Part shown: one piece after another, positions 1 to 7,718 of the stretch | Layout of the letters: each line of letters begins with the position of its first letter | How positions within the stretch are numbered: the first letter of the stretch is position 1 | Source of the DNA: Pseudomonas sp. H3(2019) | GTDB taxonomy: Bacteria > Pseudomonadota > Gammaproteobacteria > Pseudomonadales > Pseudomonadaceae | Length of the DNA: 64,000 bases | Assembly (NCBI RefSeq): GCF_007713465.1 | Contig: NZ_VMSG01000011.1 | Location: 62,001 to 126,000 of the forward strand | Direction: 5' to 3' | Translations under genes and position numbers: made by a program | The notes under the pieces: model-generated | What the model was told of the DNA's origin: nothing | Databases searched by the model: none | What the model saw: only the letters and a program-made list of their open reading frames with translations

Positions 1-1610
1 ATGGCAGCGATGCCTACACCGAAGGTTTCCGCGTCACCACCACCGTGCCGAGCAACCTTCAGGAAATGGCCAACACCGCCGTCCATGAAGGCTTGATCAC
101 CTACGACCAGCGTCATGGCTATCGCGGTCCCGAGTCCCGTCTGCCGGGCAAGACGCCCGCTGCCTGGGCCACGGAACTGACCAAACAGCGCACTATCAGC
201 GGCCTGGAACCGGCCATCGTCACCCTGATCGAGAAAAACGGCGTGCAGGTCCTGACCCGCAACGGCGAAGAACATGTCAGCTGGGACAGCATGAAATGGG
301 CGCGCCCGTTCCTGAACACCAACAGCATGGGCCCGGTACCAAAGCAACCATCGGACGTCGCCCAGGTTGGCGACCTGATTCGCGTACAGCGCCAGGACAA
401 CGTCCTGAAGTTCAGCCAGATTCCGGTTGCCCAAAGTGCGCTGGTTTCGCTGGACCCGCAAAACGGCGCCATCCGCGCATTGGTTGGCGGCTTCGCGTTC
501 GAGCAGAGCAATTACAACCGCGCCATGCAGGCCAAGCGCCAACCGGGCTCGAGCTTCAAGCCATTCGTCTACAGCGCTGCGCTGGATAACGGCTACACCC
601 CGGCAACGCTGGTCAACGACGCACCGATCGTGTTCGTCGACGAGTACCTGGACAAGGTCTGGCGTCCGAAGAACGACACCAACACCTTCCTCGGCCCGAT
701 CCGCATGCGTGAAGCGCTCTACAAGTCGCGCAACCTGGTGTCGATCCGCCTGCTCCAGGCGCTGGGCGTCGATCGCACCATCGACTACATCAGCAAGTTC
801 GGCTTCAACAAGCAGGACCTGCCGCGCAACCTGTCGCTGGCCCTGGGCACCGCAACGCTGACGCCGATGGAAATCGCCACCGGCTGGAGCACCTTTGCCA
901 ACGGCGGCTACAAAATCACCCCGTACATCATCGACAAGATCGAAAGCCGCAACGGCGACACGCTGTTCGTCGCCAACCCGCCAAGCGTGCCTAAGGGCGA
1001 TGTCGCCAGCAGCGGGATCGCCGCGCCAGCCAGCACGGCGTTCACGGTCAACCCGACACCAGGCGAAGCTCCGGCGGCGCAAACTACCGTACAAGCACCG
1101 GCAGTCGCAGAGCGGATCGTCGACGGGCGCACCACGTTCATCCTCAACAGTATGCTCGAAGACGTGATCAAGCTCGGTACCGGGCGTCGCGCCCTGTCAA
1201 TGGGCCGCAGCGACATCGCGGGCAAGACCGGGACCACCAACGAATCCAAGGACGCCTGGTTCTCGGGCTACAACGCCGATTACGTAACCACGGTCTGGAC
1301 CGGTTTCGACCAACCGGAAAGCCTCGGCAAGCGCGAGTTCGGCGGTACCGTGGCGCTGCCGATCTGGATGAACTACATGAGCGCCGCGCTCAAAGGCAAA
1401 CCCCCGCATACGCAGGCGGAACCAGAAGGCATCCTCAGCCTGCGGGTTGACCCGGTCAGCGGCCGTGCGGCCACCCCAAGCACGCCTGGCGCCTACTTCG
1501 AACTGTTCAAGTCCGAAGACACGCCGCCATCAGTCAACGAACTGGGCAACGGCAACGCACCGGGCAGCCCACTGCCAGCAGACGAAGCGGCACCGATCGA
1601 CCTGTTCTGA
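1..1610 (+). CDS. mrcA: Penicillin-binding protein 1A, 3' part (5' end outside window)
   Basis: Bifunctional class A penicillin-binding protein that polymerises and cross-links peptidoglycan at the inner membrane. The reading frame is already open at base 3 and has no start in the window, so the glycosyltransferase domain lies upstream. The transpeptidase domain is complete: the SxxK motif reads GSSFK (about bases 546-560, with the acylated serine), SRN follows in YKSRNLVS, and KTGT appears as GKTGTTNES near base 1220. The stretch before SxxK fits the OB-like domain of Pseudomonas PBP1a. A strong terminator follows 17 bases after the stop. Also called ponA in P. aeruginosa. High confidence. 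Confidence 0.95.
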   Translation, partial: GSDAYTEGFRVTTTVPSNLQEMANTAVHEGLITYDQRHGYRGPESRLPGKTPAAWATELTKQRTISGLEPAIVTLIEKNGVQVLTRNGEEHVSWDSMKWARPFLNTNSMGPVPKQPSDVAQVGDLIRVQRQDNVLKFSQIPVAQSALVSLDPQNGAIRALVGGFAFEQSNYNRAMQAKRQPGSSFKPFVYSAALDNGYTPATLVNDAPIVFVDEYLDKVWRPKNDTNTFLGPIRMREALYKSRNLVSIRLLQALGVDRTIDYISKFGFNKQDLPRNLSLALGTATLTPMEIATGWSTFANGGYKITPYIIDKIESRNGDTLFVANPPSVPKGDVASSGIAAPASTAFTVNPTPGEAPAAQTTVQAPAVAERIVDGRTTFILNSMLEDVIKLGTGRRALSMGRSDIAGKTGTTNESKDAWFSGYNADYVTTVWTGFDQPESLGKREFGGTVALPIWMNYMSAALKGKPPHTQAEPEGILSLRVDPVSGRAATPSTPGAYFELFKSEDTPPSVNELGNGNAPGSPLPADEAAPIDLF

Positions 1611-1626
1611 TCGCGCAGCCCCACCC

Positions 1627-1663
1627 AAAAGCCCCGCTCTTCGATTGAAGGCGGGGCTTTTTA
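1627..1663 (+). terminator. Rho-independent terminator of the PBP1A gene
   Basis: The GCCCCGC / GCGGGGC stem has a loop of about 14 bases, is preceded by an A run and followed by TTTTTA. It lies just downstream of the PBP1A stop codon. Confidence 0.85.
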
Positions 1664-1670
1664 GTTTCTG

Positions 1671-1756
1671 GAGGTGGCAGCTGTACGCGGATCGACAGAC
1701 CGGGAATCAAGGGACCCGGCACACCCGAAGGTGTCCCACGCACAGCCGCCATGACA
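1671..1756. repeat. Imperfect inverted repeat, possible intergenic repeat unit
   Basis: The ends match as inverted copies: TGGCAGCTGTACGCG on the left and, read on the other strand, TGGCGGCTGTGCGTG on the right. A small inner hairpin CACC-CGAA-GGTG sits between them. It lies in the convergent gap between the PBP1A and malic enzyme genes, contains no credible ORF, and resembles the stem-loop repeats scattered through Pseudomonas genomes. Copy number cannot be judged from one window. Confidence 0.5.
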
Positions 1757-1973
1757 CGATACCCCAGACGAAAAAATCGCCTGAAATAGGTCTTGGGCGC
1801 TGGTGCGCCTTGATTTACACGGACGGTCAAATCCGATCGCTGAATTGGCAGCGACGATCAAAGGCTAGAGGCCACGCTTCCGAGGGGTAACCTTAAAGAC
1901 ATGTCGGAGATTTCTACGTTGCCCGTGATGCTGCCATCAAGTTCCGGCCTCATCCTACGGGCATTACACAAAT

Positions 1974-2058
1974 GATCGTTCCCAAGTTCCACCTCAGCTC
2001 GTGAAGCGGAACGCGGAGCGTCCCTGGCGGCATTCCTTTGCTGCGCGTGGGAACGATC
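1974..2058. repeat. Degenerate REP doublet (GATCGTTCCC ... GGGAACGATC)
   Basis: The outer ends are GATCGTTCCC and GTGGGAACGATC, with an inner ACGCGGAGCGTCC as in the intact copies at 10167, 39535 and 53417. The left hairpin is badly decayed. Confidence 0.6.
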
Positions 2059-2160
2059 TAAATCTGAAGCCGCACACGCCCCAACCACTCAGGCCGGCCG
2101 GTAGGCCGCCGTGCTGTTGCCTTTGATCTTGATCCACCCGTCCCATCGGAAGGCCGAGTG

Positions 2161-2266
2161 GAGGTGTTCATCAGGGGGTTGGCGCGCAGCGCCGTACGGC
2201 GCAGCCGGACACATCGAGAGGAGGTCGTCGCGAAGCAGACCGGAGGCGATGCCCCCTGATGGACAC
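2161..2266. repeat. GC-rich stem-loop with 16-base arms
   Basis: GGTGTTCATCAGGGGG at the left end pairs with CCCCCTGATGGACACC at the right end (one mismatch). Smaller palindromes such as GCGCCGTACGGCGC lie between. No credible ORF covers it. Bases 2267-2400 downstream hold a further GC-rich stretch (CGCCGTAAGGGCGAAACC) that I recall as recurring in Pseudomonas intergenic DNA. The remainder of 1664-2493 shows nothing else I can name. Confidence 0.5.
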
Positions 2267-2493
2267 CGGAGCGAGGGGACGCCGAGCCTAGGCGAGGCGC
2301 CGTACGCTTGGGGCGAAGCCTTTTGGTTCCTTTTTGGCGTTTGAAAAAGGGACTCGCCGTAAGGGCGAAACCGTCAGCTGCCGTTACCGCAGGAATGGAT
2401 ATGTACACCTGCAAGAGGTTGGTCGGCTGTCAGGCCGCCATCGCAGGCAAGCCAGCTCCCACAGTAGATCGGGGTGCATCAGCGAATAACAGG

Positions 2494-2532
2494 CATAAAA
2501 AAACCCCGACTCGCGAGAGCCGGGGCCTTTTG
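2494..2532 (-). terminator. Rho-independent terminator of maeB
   Basis: Read on the minus strand, a CCCCGGCTC / GAGTCGGGG hairpin is followed by a run of seven T. It begins 17 bases after the malic enzyme stop codon. Confidence 0.85.
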
Positions 2533-2548
2533 GGGACGCTACAACGAC

Positions 2549-3817
2549 TTAGCCGTTGAACACGTCATCCACGCTTTTCAGCGGGTAGTTCTTCGGATAC
2601 GGCAGAGTCGCCACACCCGTCTCGATCGCAGCCTTGGCCACAGCATCCGAGATCACAGTGATCAGACGCGCATCCATTGGCTTCGGAATGATGTACTCAC
2701 GACCGAATTCCAGCTTGATGCCACCATAAGCGTCACACACTTCCTGAGGCACTGGCAGCTTGGCCAATTCACGCAGAGCGTTGGCCGCAGCCACTTTCAT
2801 TTCTTCGTTGATGCGCTTGGCGCGAACGTCCAGAGCACCACGGAAAATGAACGGGAAGCCCAATACGTTGTTCACCTGGTTCGGGTAGTCCGAACGGCCG
2901 GTCGCCATGATCACGTCGTTACGGGTAGCGTGAGCCAGTTCCGGGGCGATTTCAGGATCCGGGTTCGAGCACGCGAACACGATCGGGTTGGCCGCCATCA
3001 ACATCAGGTTTTCAGCGCTCAGCAGGTTCGGACCGGACAGGCCAACAAACACGTCTGCGCCTTTCAGGGCGTCGCTCAGGGTGCGCTTGTCGGTGGCGTG
3101 AGCGAAGACCGCCTTGTACTGGTTCAGGTCGTCACGGCCGGAGTGGATCACGCCGGTACGGTCAACCATGAAGATGTTTTCAATGTTGGCGCCCATGCTC
3201 ACCAGCAACTTCATGCAGGAGATAGCGGCAGCGCCAGCGCCCAGGCAGACGATCTTGGCTTCCGGCAGGGTTTTGCCAGCGATTTCCAGGGCGTTGATCA
3301 TGCCCGCAGCGGTCACGATCGCGGTACCGTGCTGGTCATCGTGGAACACTGGAATGTCGCACTGCTCGATCAGAGCACGTTCGATTTCAAAGCACTCTGG
3401 TGCCTTGATGTCTTCCAGGTTGATGCCACCGAAGGTGATGGAGATACGCTTGACGGTGTCGATGAAGGCTTGCGGGCTTTCGGAGTCGACTTCGATGTCG
3501 AACACGTCGATACCGGCGAAGCGCTTGAACAGCACGCCTTTACCTTCCATCACCGGCTTGGAAGCCAATGGGCCGAGGTTACCCAGGCCGAGAATCGCGG
3601 TGCCATCGGAAATGACTGCAACCAGGTTGCCCTTGCCGGTGTATTTGTAGGCCAGTTCAGGATCGCGGGCGATTTCGCGTACTGGTTCGGCTACGCCGGG
3701 GCTATAGGCCAGCGACAGGTCGCGAGCGGTAGCGGTGGCCTTGGTGAGCTCGACACTCAGCTTACCTGGACGAGGATGGGCGTGATATTCGAGAGCGGCA
3801 GTTTTCAAATCAGACAT
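2549..3817 (-). CDS. maeB: Malic enzyme (malate to pyruvate + CO2)
   Basis: Oxidative decarboxylation of L-malate to pyruvate, giving NADPH or NADH and linking the TCA cycle to pyruvate. At 422 residues it is the short form, with only the malic enzyme N-terminal and NAD(P)-binding domains. E. coli MaeB has an extra C-terminal phosphotransacetylase-like domain that is absent here, as is usual in Pseudomonas. Visible motifs are FHDDQHGTA (158-166, metal and substrate site) and the dinucleotide fold GAGAAA (193-198). The ATG at 3817 gives the expected N-terminus. It stands alone between the nuclease gene and its own terminator. Cofactor preference cannot be read from the sequence. Confidence 0.93.
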   Translation of the reverse strand: MSDLKTAALEYHAHPRPGKLSVELTKATATARDLSLAYSPGVAEPVREIARDPELAYKYTGKGNLVAVISDGTAILGLGNLGPLASKPVMEGKGVLFKRFAGIDVFDIEVDSESPQAFIDTVKRISITFGGINLEDIKAPECFEIERALIEQCDIPVFHDDQHGTAIVTAAGMINALEIAGKTLPEAKIVCLGAGAAAISCMKLLVSMGANIENIFMVDRTGVIHSGRDDLNQYKAVFAHATDKRTLSDALKGADVFVGLSGPNLLSAENLMLMAANPIVFACSNPDPEIAPELAHATRNDVIMATGRSDYPNQVNNVLGFPFIFRGALDVRAKRINEEMKVAAANALRELAKLPVPQEVCDAYGGIKLEFGREYIIPKPMDARLITVISDAVAKAAIETGVATLPYPKNYPLKSVDDVFNG

Positions 3818-3998
3818 GTGGGCATTCCGCTTTTACTGTTGAACGACGGACCGCCGAGGATACTCGCGTCGCAAAGTCCCCACAAGACTGACCGGTCACC
3901 CCTGTCAAGCGCCCTACCCTACGACTTTGGGCCAAGAGCCACGGAACACAAGGACTCAACTGTTCACAATCAACGAAAATAATGTCGACAATTTCTTT

Positions 3999-4817
3999 TT
4001 ACGGCACGGTTTGCAGCATGGCCGGGTGGGTCAATGGCAACAACCAGCGCGCCTGACCGGAATCCAGACCACCGCGCCGAGAGCGATCGAGCACCCAGCC
4101 ACGCGCCTCGATTTGCTTGCCGTTGAGCCGCTCCAGCGCCGCCAGATCGAATTGACCGAGCAGATTGGGTGCAACGCGCAATACAACCGAATCCTGCAAC
4201 TCGATCCAAATTCCGCCACGATTGCGCTGAACCTTGCTCACACGCCCACCAAGCACAGCAAAACCCGATTGGTTGATCTGCTCCGTTTTCAGCACAGGTG
4301 ATTGCCGCCATAACCCCAGCCGGGCCTGCCGCGCAGTACGTTCGGCGGCCTGTTGGCAACTGACAAAATCGACGTTCGGCGCCACTGCCACCAGGTAACC
4401 AAGCCCCTCGGCAAGCATCTGCGCTTCGAGATTGTCACCGTTGGCGCTGTAAAGATGGGCCAGGGTGCGCCCGTAACGATCCTTGCCCTCTTGCCCCGCC
4501 AGCAAACCCAACCGTCCGTCGCTTGCCGCCACCAATACTTCCAGACGCGTGCGTGCAGCCACGGCGAAAGGCTCATTGGAGCGACCTTTCTTGCCCAGTT
4601 CCGGGGTATTCAAACCGATCATGCGCACACTGCGGCCATCGCTCAGGCGCACCGTGTCGCCATCCACCACGCGTTGCACGCTGACAGCTTCCAGCTTACT
4701 GGTAGGTGCAGGACAGAGCGCGTGGGCGCTGGAGAGCCAAATCGCGGACATAAAAAAGGCGCCCGCGAAGGGCGCCTTTTTCATCAGTCTGGAGAAGCCG
4801 AAACGACTCTCCAACAT
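3999..4817 (-). CDS. Secreted thermonuclease-family (SNase-like) protein
   Basis: Predicted exported nuclease of the staphylococcal nuclease fold. A hydrophobic signal segment (about residues 15-34, ending AHA) precedes an SNase core: VDGDT (51-55), R65 in VRMIGLN, TPE (71-73) and YGR (115-117) correspond to the catalytic Asp, Arg, Glu and Arg of the family. The residue matching SNase Asp40 is Asn70. A C-terminal tail of about 90 residues has no domain I recognise. The ATG at 4817 follows AAGG at good spacing and lies 8 bases after the rpmE stop. A second ATG at 4784 has no Shine-Dalgarno. The rpmE terminator hairpin lies inside the signal-peptide codons. Substrate unproven. Confidence 0.85.
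   Translation of the reverse strand: MLESRFGFSRLMKKAPFAGAFFMSAIWLSSAHALCPAPTSKLEAVSVQRVVDGDTVRLSDGRSVRMIGLNTPELGKKGRSNEPFAVAARTRLEVLVAASDGRLGLLAGQEGKDRYGRTLAHLYSANGDNLEAQMLAEGLGYLVAVAPNVDFVSCQQAAERTARQARLGLWRQSPVLKTEQINQSGFAVLGGRVSKVQRNRGGIWIELQDSVVLRVAPNLLGQFDLAALERLNGKQIEARGWVLDRSRRGGLDSGQARWLLPLTHPAMLQTVP
4752..4781 (-). terminator. Intrinsic terminator of rpmE, embedded in the nuclease coding region
   Basis: A perfect 7-bp stem GGCGCCC/GGGCGCC with a 5-base loop is flanked by six A and five T, so it can act on either strand. It is 45 bases after the rpmE stop. The same bases encode KKAPFAGAFF of the nuclease signal peptide. Confidence 0.8.
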
Positions 4818-4825
4818 GATCAGCC

Positions 4826-5041
4826 TTAGGCTTTTTTGCCGAAAGCACCGAAACGATCGGCGAACTTCTGAACGCGGCCGCCGGTATCCAGAGTCTTCTG
4901 CTTACCGGTGTAGAACGGGTGGCACTCGTTGCATACGTCGATCGGCAGGGCTTTGCCGAAGGTCGAACGGGTTTCGAACTTGTTGCCACAGCTGCAGGTA
5001 ACAGCAATGACTGGGTAATCTGGATGGATATCGGCTTTCAT
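4826..5041 (-). CDS. rpmE: 50S ribosomal protein L31 (zinc-binding form)
   Basis: 71-residue large-subunit ribosomal protein. It carries the four zinc ligands of the C+ type, C16, C18, C37 and C40 (TCSCG and CNEC), so it is the zinc-containing paralogue and not the zinc-free form induced in zinc starvation. Length and the ending [11 protein letters not shown] are normal. It is divergent from priA and is followed by a hairpin terminator that overlaps the next gene. High confidence. Confidence 0.97.
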   Translation of the reverse strand: MKADIHPDYPVIAVTCSCGNKFETRSTFGKALPIDVCNECHPFYTGKQKTLDTGGRVQKFADRFGAFGKKA

Positions 5042-5148
5042 GGTGTCTTCCTCAGGCTAGCGTGCCGCCACCCAACACTATTGTTGAATACCGCACGTAA
5101 TTAGGCCGCGAATTCTACCAGACCTTTGCGATCACGCAAGCTGTCCAA

Positions 5149-5309
5149 GGTGCCCTCCATCAGAAAAGACTGTTCGATTCTGGCGGCGACTTTTAATGCC
5201 ATGCGGCGTTGCCGCTCCTCCCCATAGCCCGCTATGGCTCGTCGCGGCGCCTTGCATGACATTAAAATCCACTCGCCAGCTCTCGAACGCTTTCCTAATG
5301 GAGGACACT
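5149..5309. repeat. 160-bp imperfect palindrome, copy 1 (rpmE-priA)
   Basis: A long inverted repeat centred on CATAGC-CC-GCTATG (about 5223-5236). Left-arm stretches TCCATCAG, TGTTCGA, CTGGCG and TTTTAATGCCATGC recur on the opposite strand of the right arm as TCCATTAG, CGTTCGA, CTGGCG and TTTTAATGTCATGC. The core GGCGTTGC-GCTCCTC ... CTCGTCGCGGCGCC is shared with the copies at 35606 and 51816, but the arm sequences are not. It fills half of the 314-base gap between the divergent rpmE and priA genes. The rest of the gap must hold both promoters, which I could not place confidently. Confidence 0.8.
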
Positions 5310-5370
5310 ACACCGACCGTCTGCTAGGCTCCGGCCCTTCTTTACCGCCTGTTCAATGAGATCCCCCCGC

Positions 5371-7590
5371 GTGCCCGACGCCATTTTGCGCCTCGCCCTG
5401 CCTTCGCCCCTGCGCCGCCTGTTCGACTACCGTGCCCCGGCGGGAGTCCTGCGCGCGCATTTGCATCCGGGCATGCGGCTGCGGGTGCCGTTCGGTCGCC
5501 GCGAGATGATCGGCATCCTGGTGGAAGTCACCAGCCACAGCGAAGTCCCGGCCGACAAGCTTAAACCGGCACTGGCCCTACTCGATGCCACGCCACCGCT
5601 ACCGGCGGCGCTGTTCAAGTTGTGCCTGTGGACGTCCCAGTATTACCAGCACAGCCTCGGCGACACCTTGAGCTGGGCGTTGCCGGTGCTGTTACGCCAG
5701 GGTGAAATGGCCGAAGCGCGCCAGGAGCGGTTCTGGTCGATCACCCCGGGCGCGAAACTGGATGATCCGCGCATCGCCCGCGCGCCACGTCAGCGCGAGG
5801 CCTTGGCAACGCTGGCCCAGCATCCGCATGGCGTCGCCCATCAACTGCTGAGCAAGTTGATGTTGAGCAAGGACAGCCTCGACCTGCTGCTGGCCAAAGA
5901 ACTGGTGCAAGTGGAGATCCGCAAACACGCACCCGGCGAACGTCACGAACACTGGCTGGCGCAACCGGAGCTGCCGCTGAACCCGGAGCAGCGCGCCGCT
6001 TATGAAGCAATTCGCGCAGGCTTCGACAGTTTCCATGCGTTCCTGCTGGCCGGGGTCACCGGCAGCGGCAAGACCGAAGTCTATTTGCAACTGATCCGCG
6101 AAACCCTCGAGGCCGGCAAGCAGGCGCTGGTACTGATCCCCGAAATCAACCTCGGGCCGCAGACCCTGGCGCGTTTCGAACAGCGCTTCAATGCTCGCAT
6201 CGCCCTGGTGCATTCGGCGGTCAATGACCGCGAACGGCTGGAATCCTGGCTCGCGGCCCGGGATGGCGAGGCCGACATTATTATCGGCACCCGCTCGGCG
6301 CTGTTCACGCCGATGAAAAACCCCGGGCTGATCATCATCGATGAAGAGCACGACGGCTCATATAAACAGCAGGAGGGTTTGCGCTATCACGCCCGCGATC
6401 TGGCGTTGGTGCGAGCGCGGCAGGAAAACATCCCGATTGTCCTCGGCTCGGCGACGCCGTCACTGGAAAGCCTGCACAACGCCTACACCGGTCGCTACGG
6501 TCTGCTGCGCCTGAACGAGCGCGCCGGCGGGGCAAAACAACCACGCTTCCTGCGGCTGGACGTCAAAAGCCGTCCGCTGGACAGCGGTATTTCCGGGCCG
6601 ATGCAACAGGCGATTGGCCAGACCCTCGCCGCTGGCCAGCAAGTATTGGTGTTCCTCAACCGTCGCGGCTTTGCGCCCACCCTGCTCTGTCACGATTGCG
6701 GCTGGATGTCTGAATGCCAGCGCTGCGATGCGCGAATGACCGTGCACCAGCGCTCCGGCGAGCTGCGTTGCCACCATTGCGGCTACGTTGAACGTGTCCC
6801 TCGGCACTGCCCGAAATGCGCAAAAGTCGATTTGCGGCCAGTGGGCGCCGGCACCGAACGTGCCGAAGAGCGTCTGGGCATTTTGTTCCCGGACTACCCG
6901 GTATTGCGGGTCGACCGCGACAGCACCTCGCGCAAGGACGCAATGAATCAGCTGTTCGCGACTATCCAGAAAGGTCAGCCGTGCATTCTGGTGGGCACGC
7001 AGATGCTCGCCAAAGGGCATCACTTTCCACGGGTGACGCTGGTGTCGATTCTCGATGCCGACGGCGGACTGTTCTCCGGCGACTTCCGCGCCAGCGAGCG
7101 CATGGCCCAGTTGATCGTGCAGGTGGCAGGTCGTGCCGGCCGTGCCGAAGAGCCGGGCAAAGTGATCATTCAGACTCACTTGGCTGACCACCCGCTGTTG
7201 GTGCAACTGACCGAGCAAGGTTATTTCGCCTTTGCCGAGCAGGCCTTGAGCGAACGTCGCTCTGCCGGTTTGCCGCCGTTCGCGCACCTGGCGCTGTTGC
7301 GCGCCGAAGCGCACAAACCGGGGCAGGCCGAAAGTTTCCTCGATGAAGCCTGCAGCGAGGCGGAGCGATTATTGGCCGAACACACCCTGACCGGCATCGA
7401 ATTGCTCGGCCCGGTACCGGCGCCGATGGAGCGTCGGGCTGGACGCTATCGTGCGCAATTGTTGTTGCAAGCCACGGCACGGGCGCCGCTGCATCGACTG
7501 CTGAGTGCCTGGCTGCTGGCGCTGGAACAGATGCCGAGCGGGCGGGCGGTGCGTTGGTCTGTGGATGTTGATCCGGTCGATTTGTACTGA
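5371..7590 (+). CDS. priA: Primosomal replication-restart helicase PriA
   Basis: 3'-to-5' DNA helicase that reloads the replisome at stalled forks. It has an N-terminal DNA-binding region (LPSPLRRLFDY), Walker A GVTGSGKTE, a DEEH box in IIIDEEHDGSYKQ, and paired zinc-binding cysteines (CHDCG, CQRCD, CHHCG, CPKC). The GTG at 5371 gives a product of 739 residues beginning MPDAILRLALP, the usual Pseudomonas length. An in-frame ATG at 5356 would add five residues. Neither start has a strong ribosome site. High confidence in identity, moderate in the exact start. Confidence 0.95.
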   Translation: MPDAILRLALPSPLRRLFDYRAPAGVLRAHLHPGMRLRVPFGRREMIGILVEVTSHSEVPADKLKPALALLDATPPLPAALFKLCLWTSQYYQHSLGDTLSWALPVLLRQGEMAEARQERFWSITPGAKLDDPRIARAPRQREALATLAQHPHGVAHQLLSKLMLSKDSLDLLLAKELVQVEIRKHAPGERHEHWLAQPELPLNPEQRAAYEAIRAGFDSFHAFLLAGVTGSGKTEVYLQLIRETLEAGKQALVLIPEINLGPQTLARFEQRFNARIALVHSAVNDRERLESWLAARDGEADIIIGTRSALFTPMKNPGLIIIDEEHDGSYKQQEGLRYHARDLALVRARQENIPIVLGSATPSLESLHNAYTGRYGLLRLNERAGGAKQPRFLRLDVKSRPLDSGISGPMQQAIGQTLAAGQQVLVFLNRRGFAPTLLCHDCGWMSECQRCDARMTVHQRSGELRCHHCGYVERVPRHCPKCAKVDLRPVGAGTERAEERLGILFPDYPVLRVDRDSTSRKDAMNQLFATIQKGQPCILVGTQMLAKGHHFPRVTLVSILDADGGLFSGDFRASERMAQLIVQVAGRAGRAEEPGKVIIQTHLADHPLLVQLTEQGYFAFAEQALSERRSAGLPPFAHLALLRAEAHKPGQAESFLDEACSEAERLLAEHTLTGIELLGPVPAPMERRAGRYRAQLLLQATARAPLHRLLSAWLLALEQMPSGRAVRWSVDVDPVDLY

Positions 7591-7718
7591 AAGATCTTTG
7601 CACCACATATCCATAACCTGCCTGCTAAGGTTGGCAAGCCCGACTTCGCAACGGATAATGTCCAGTTTTTCCACCTGCGCATTGATGCGCCGCCGCTCTG
7701 CGGTTGAAAGAGAAGACC

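Noticed and set aside
2111..2559. Short plus-strand frames in the PBP1A-maeB gap
   Set aside because: They cover the inverted repeats and lack ribosome sites or coding bias; better explained as repeat DNA.
2474..3982. A 502-codon open frame opposite maeB
   Set aside because: Antisense shadow running through the maeB terminator hairpin, with His/Val/Asp-rich translation.
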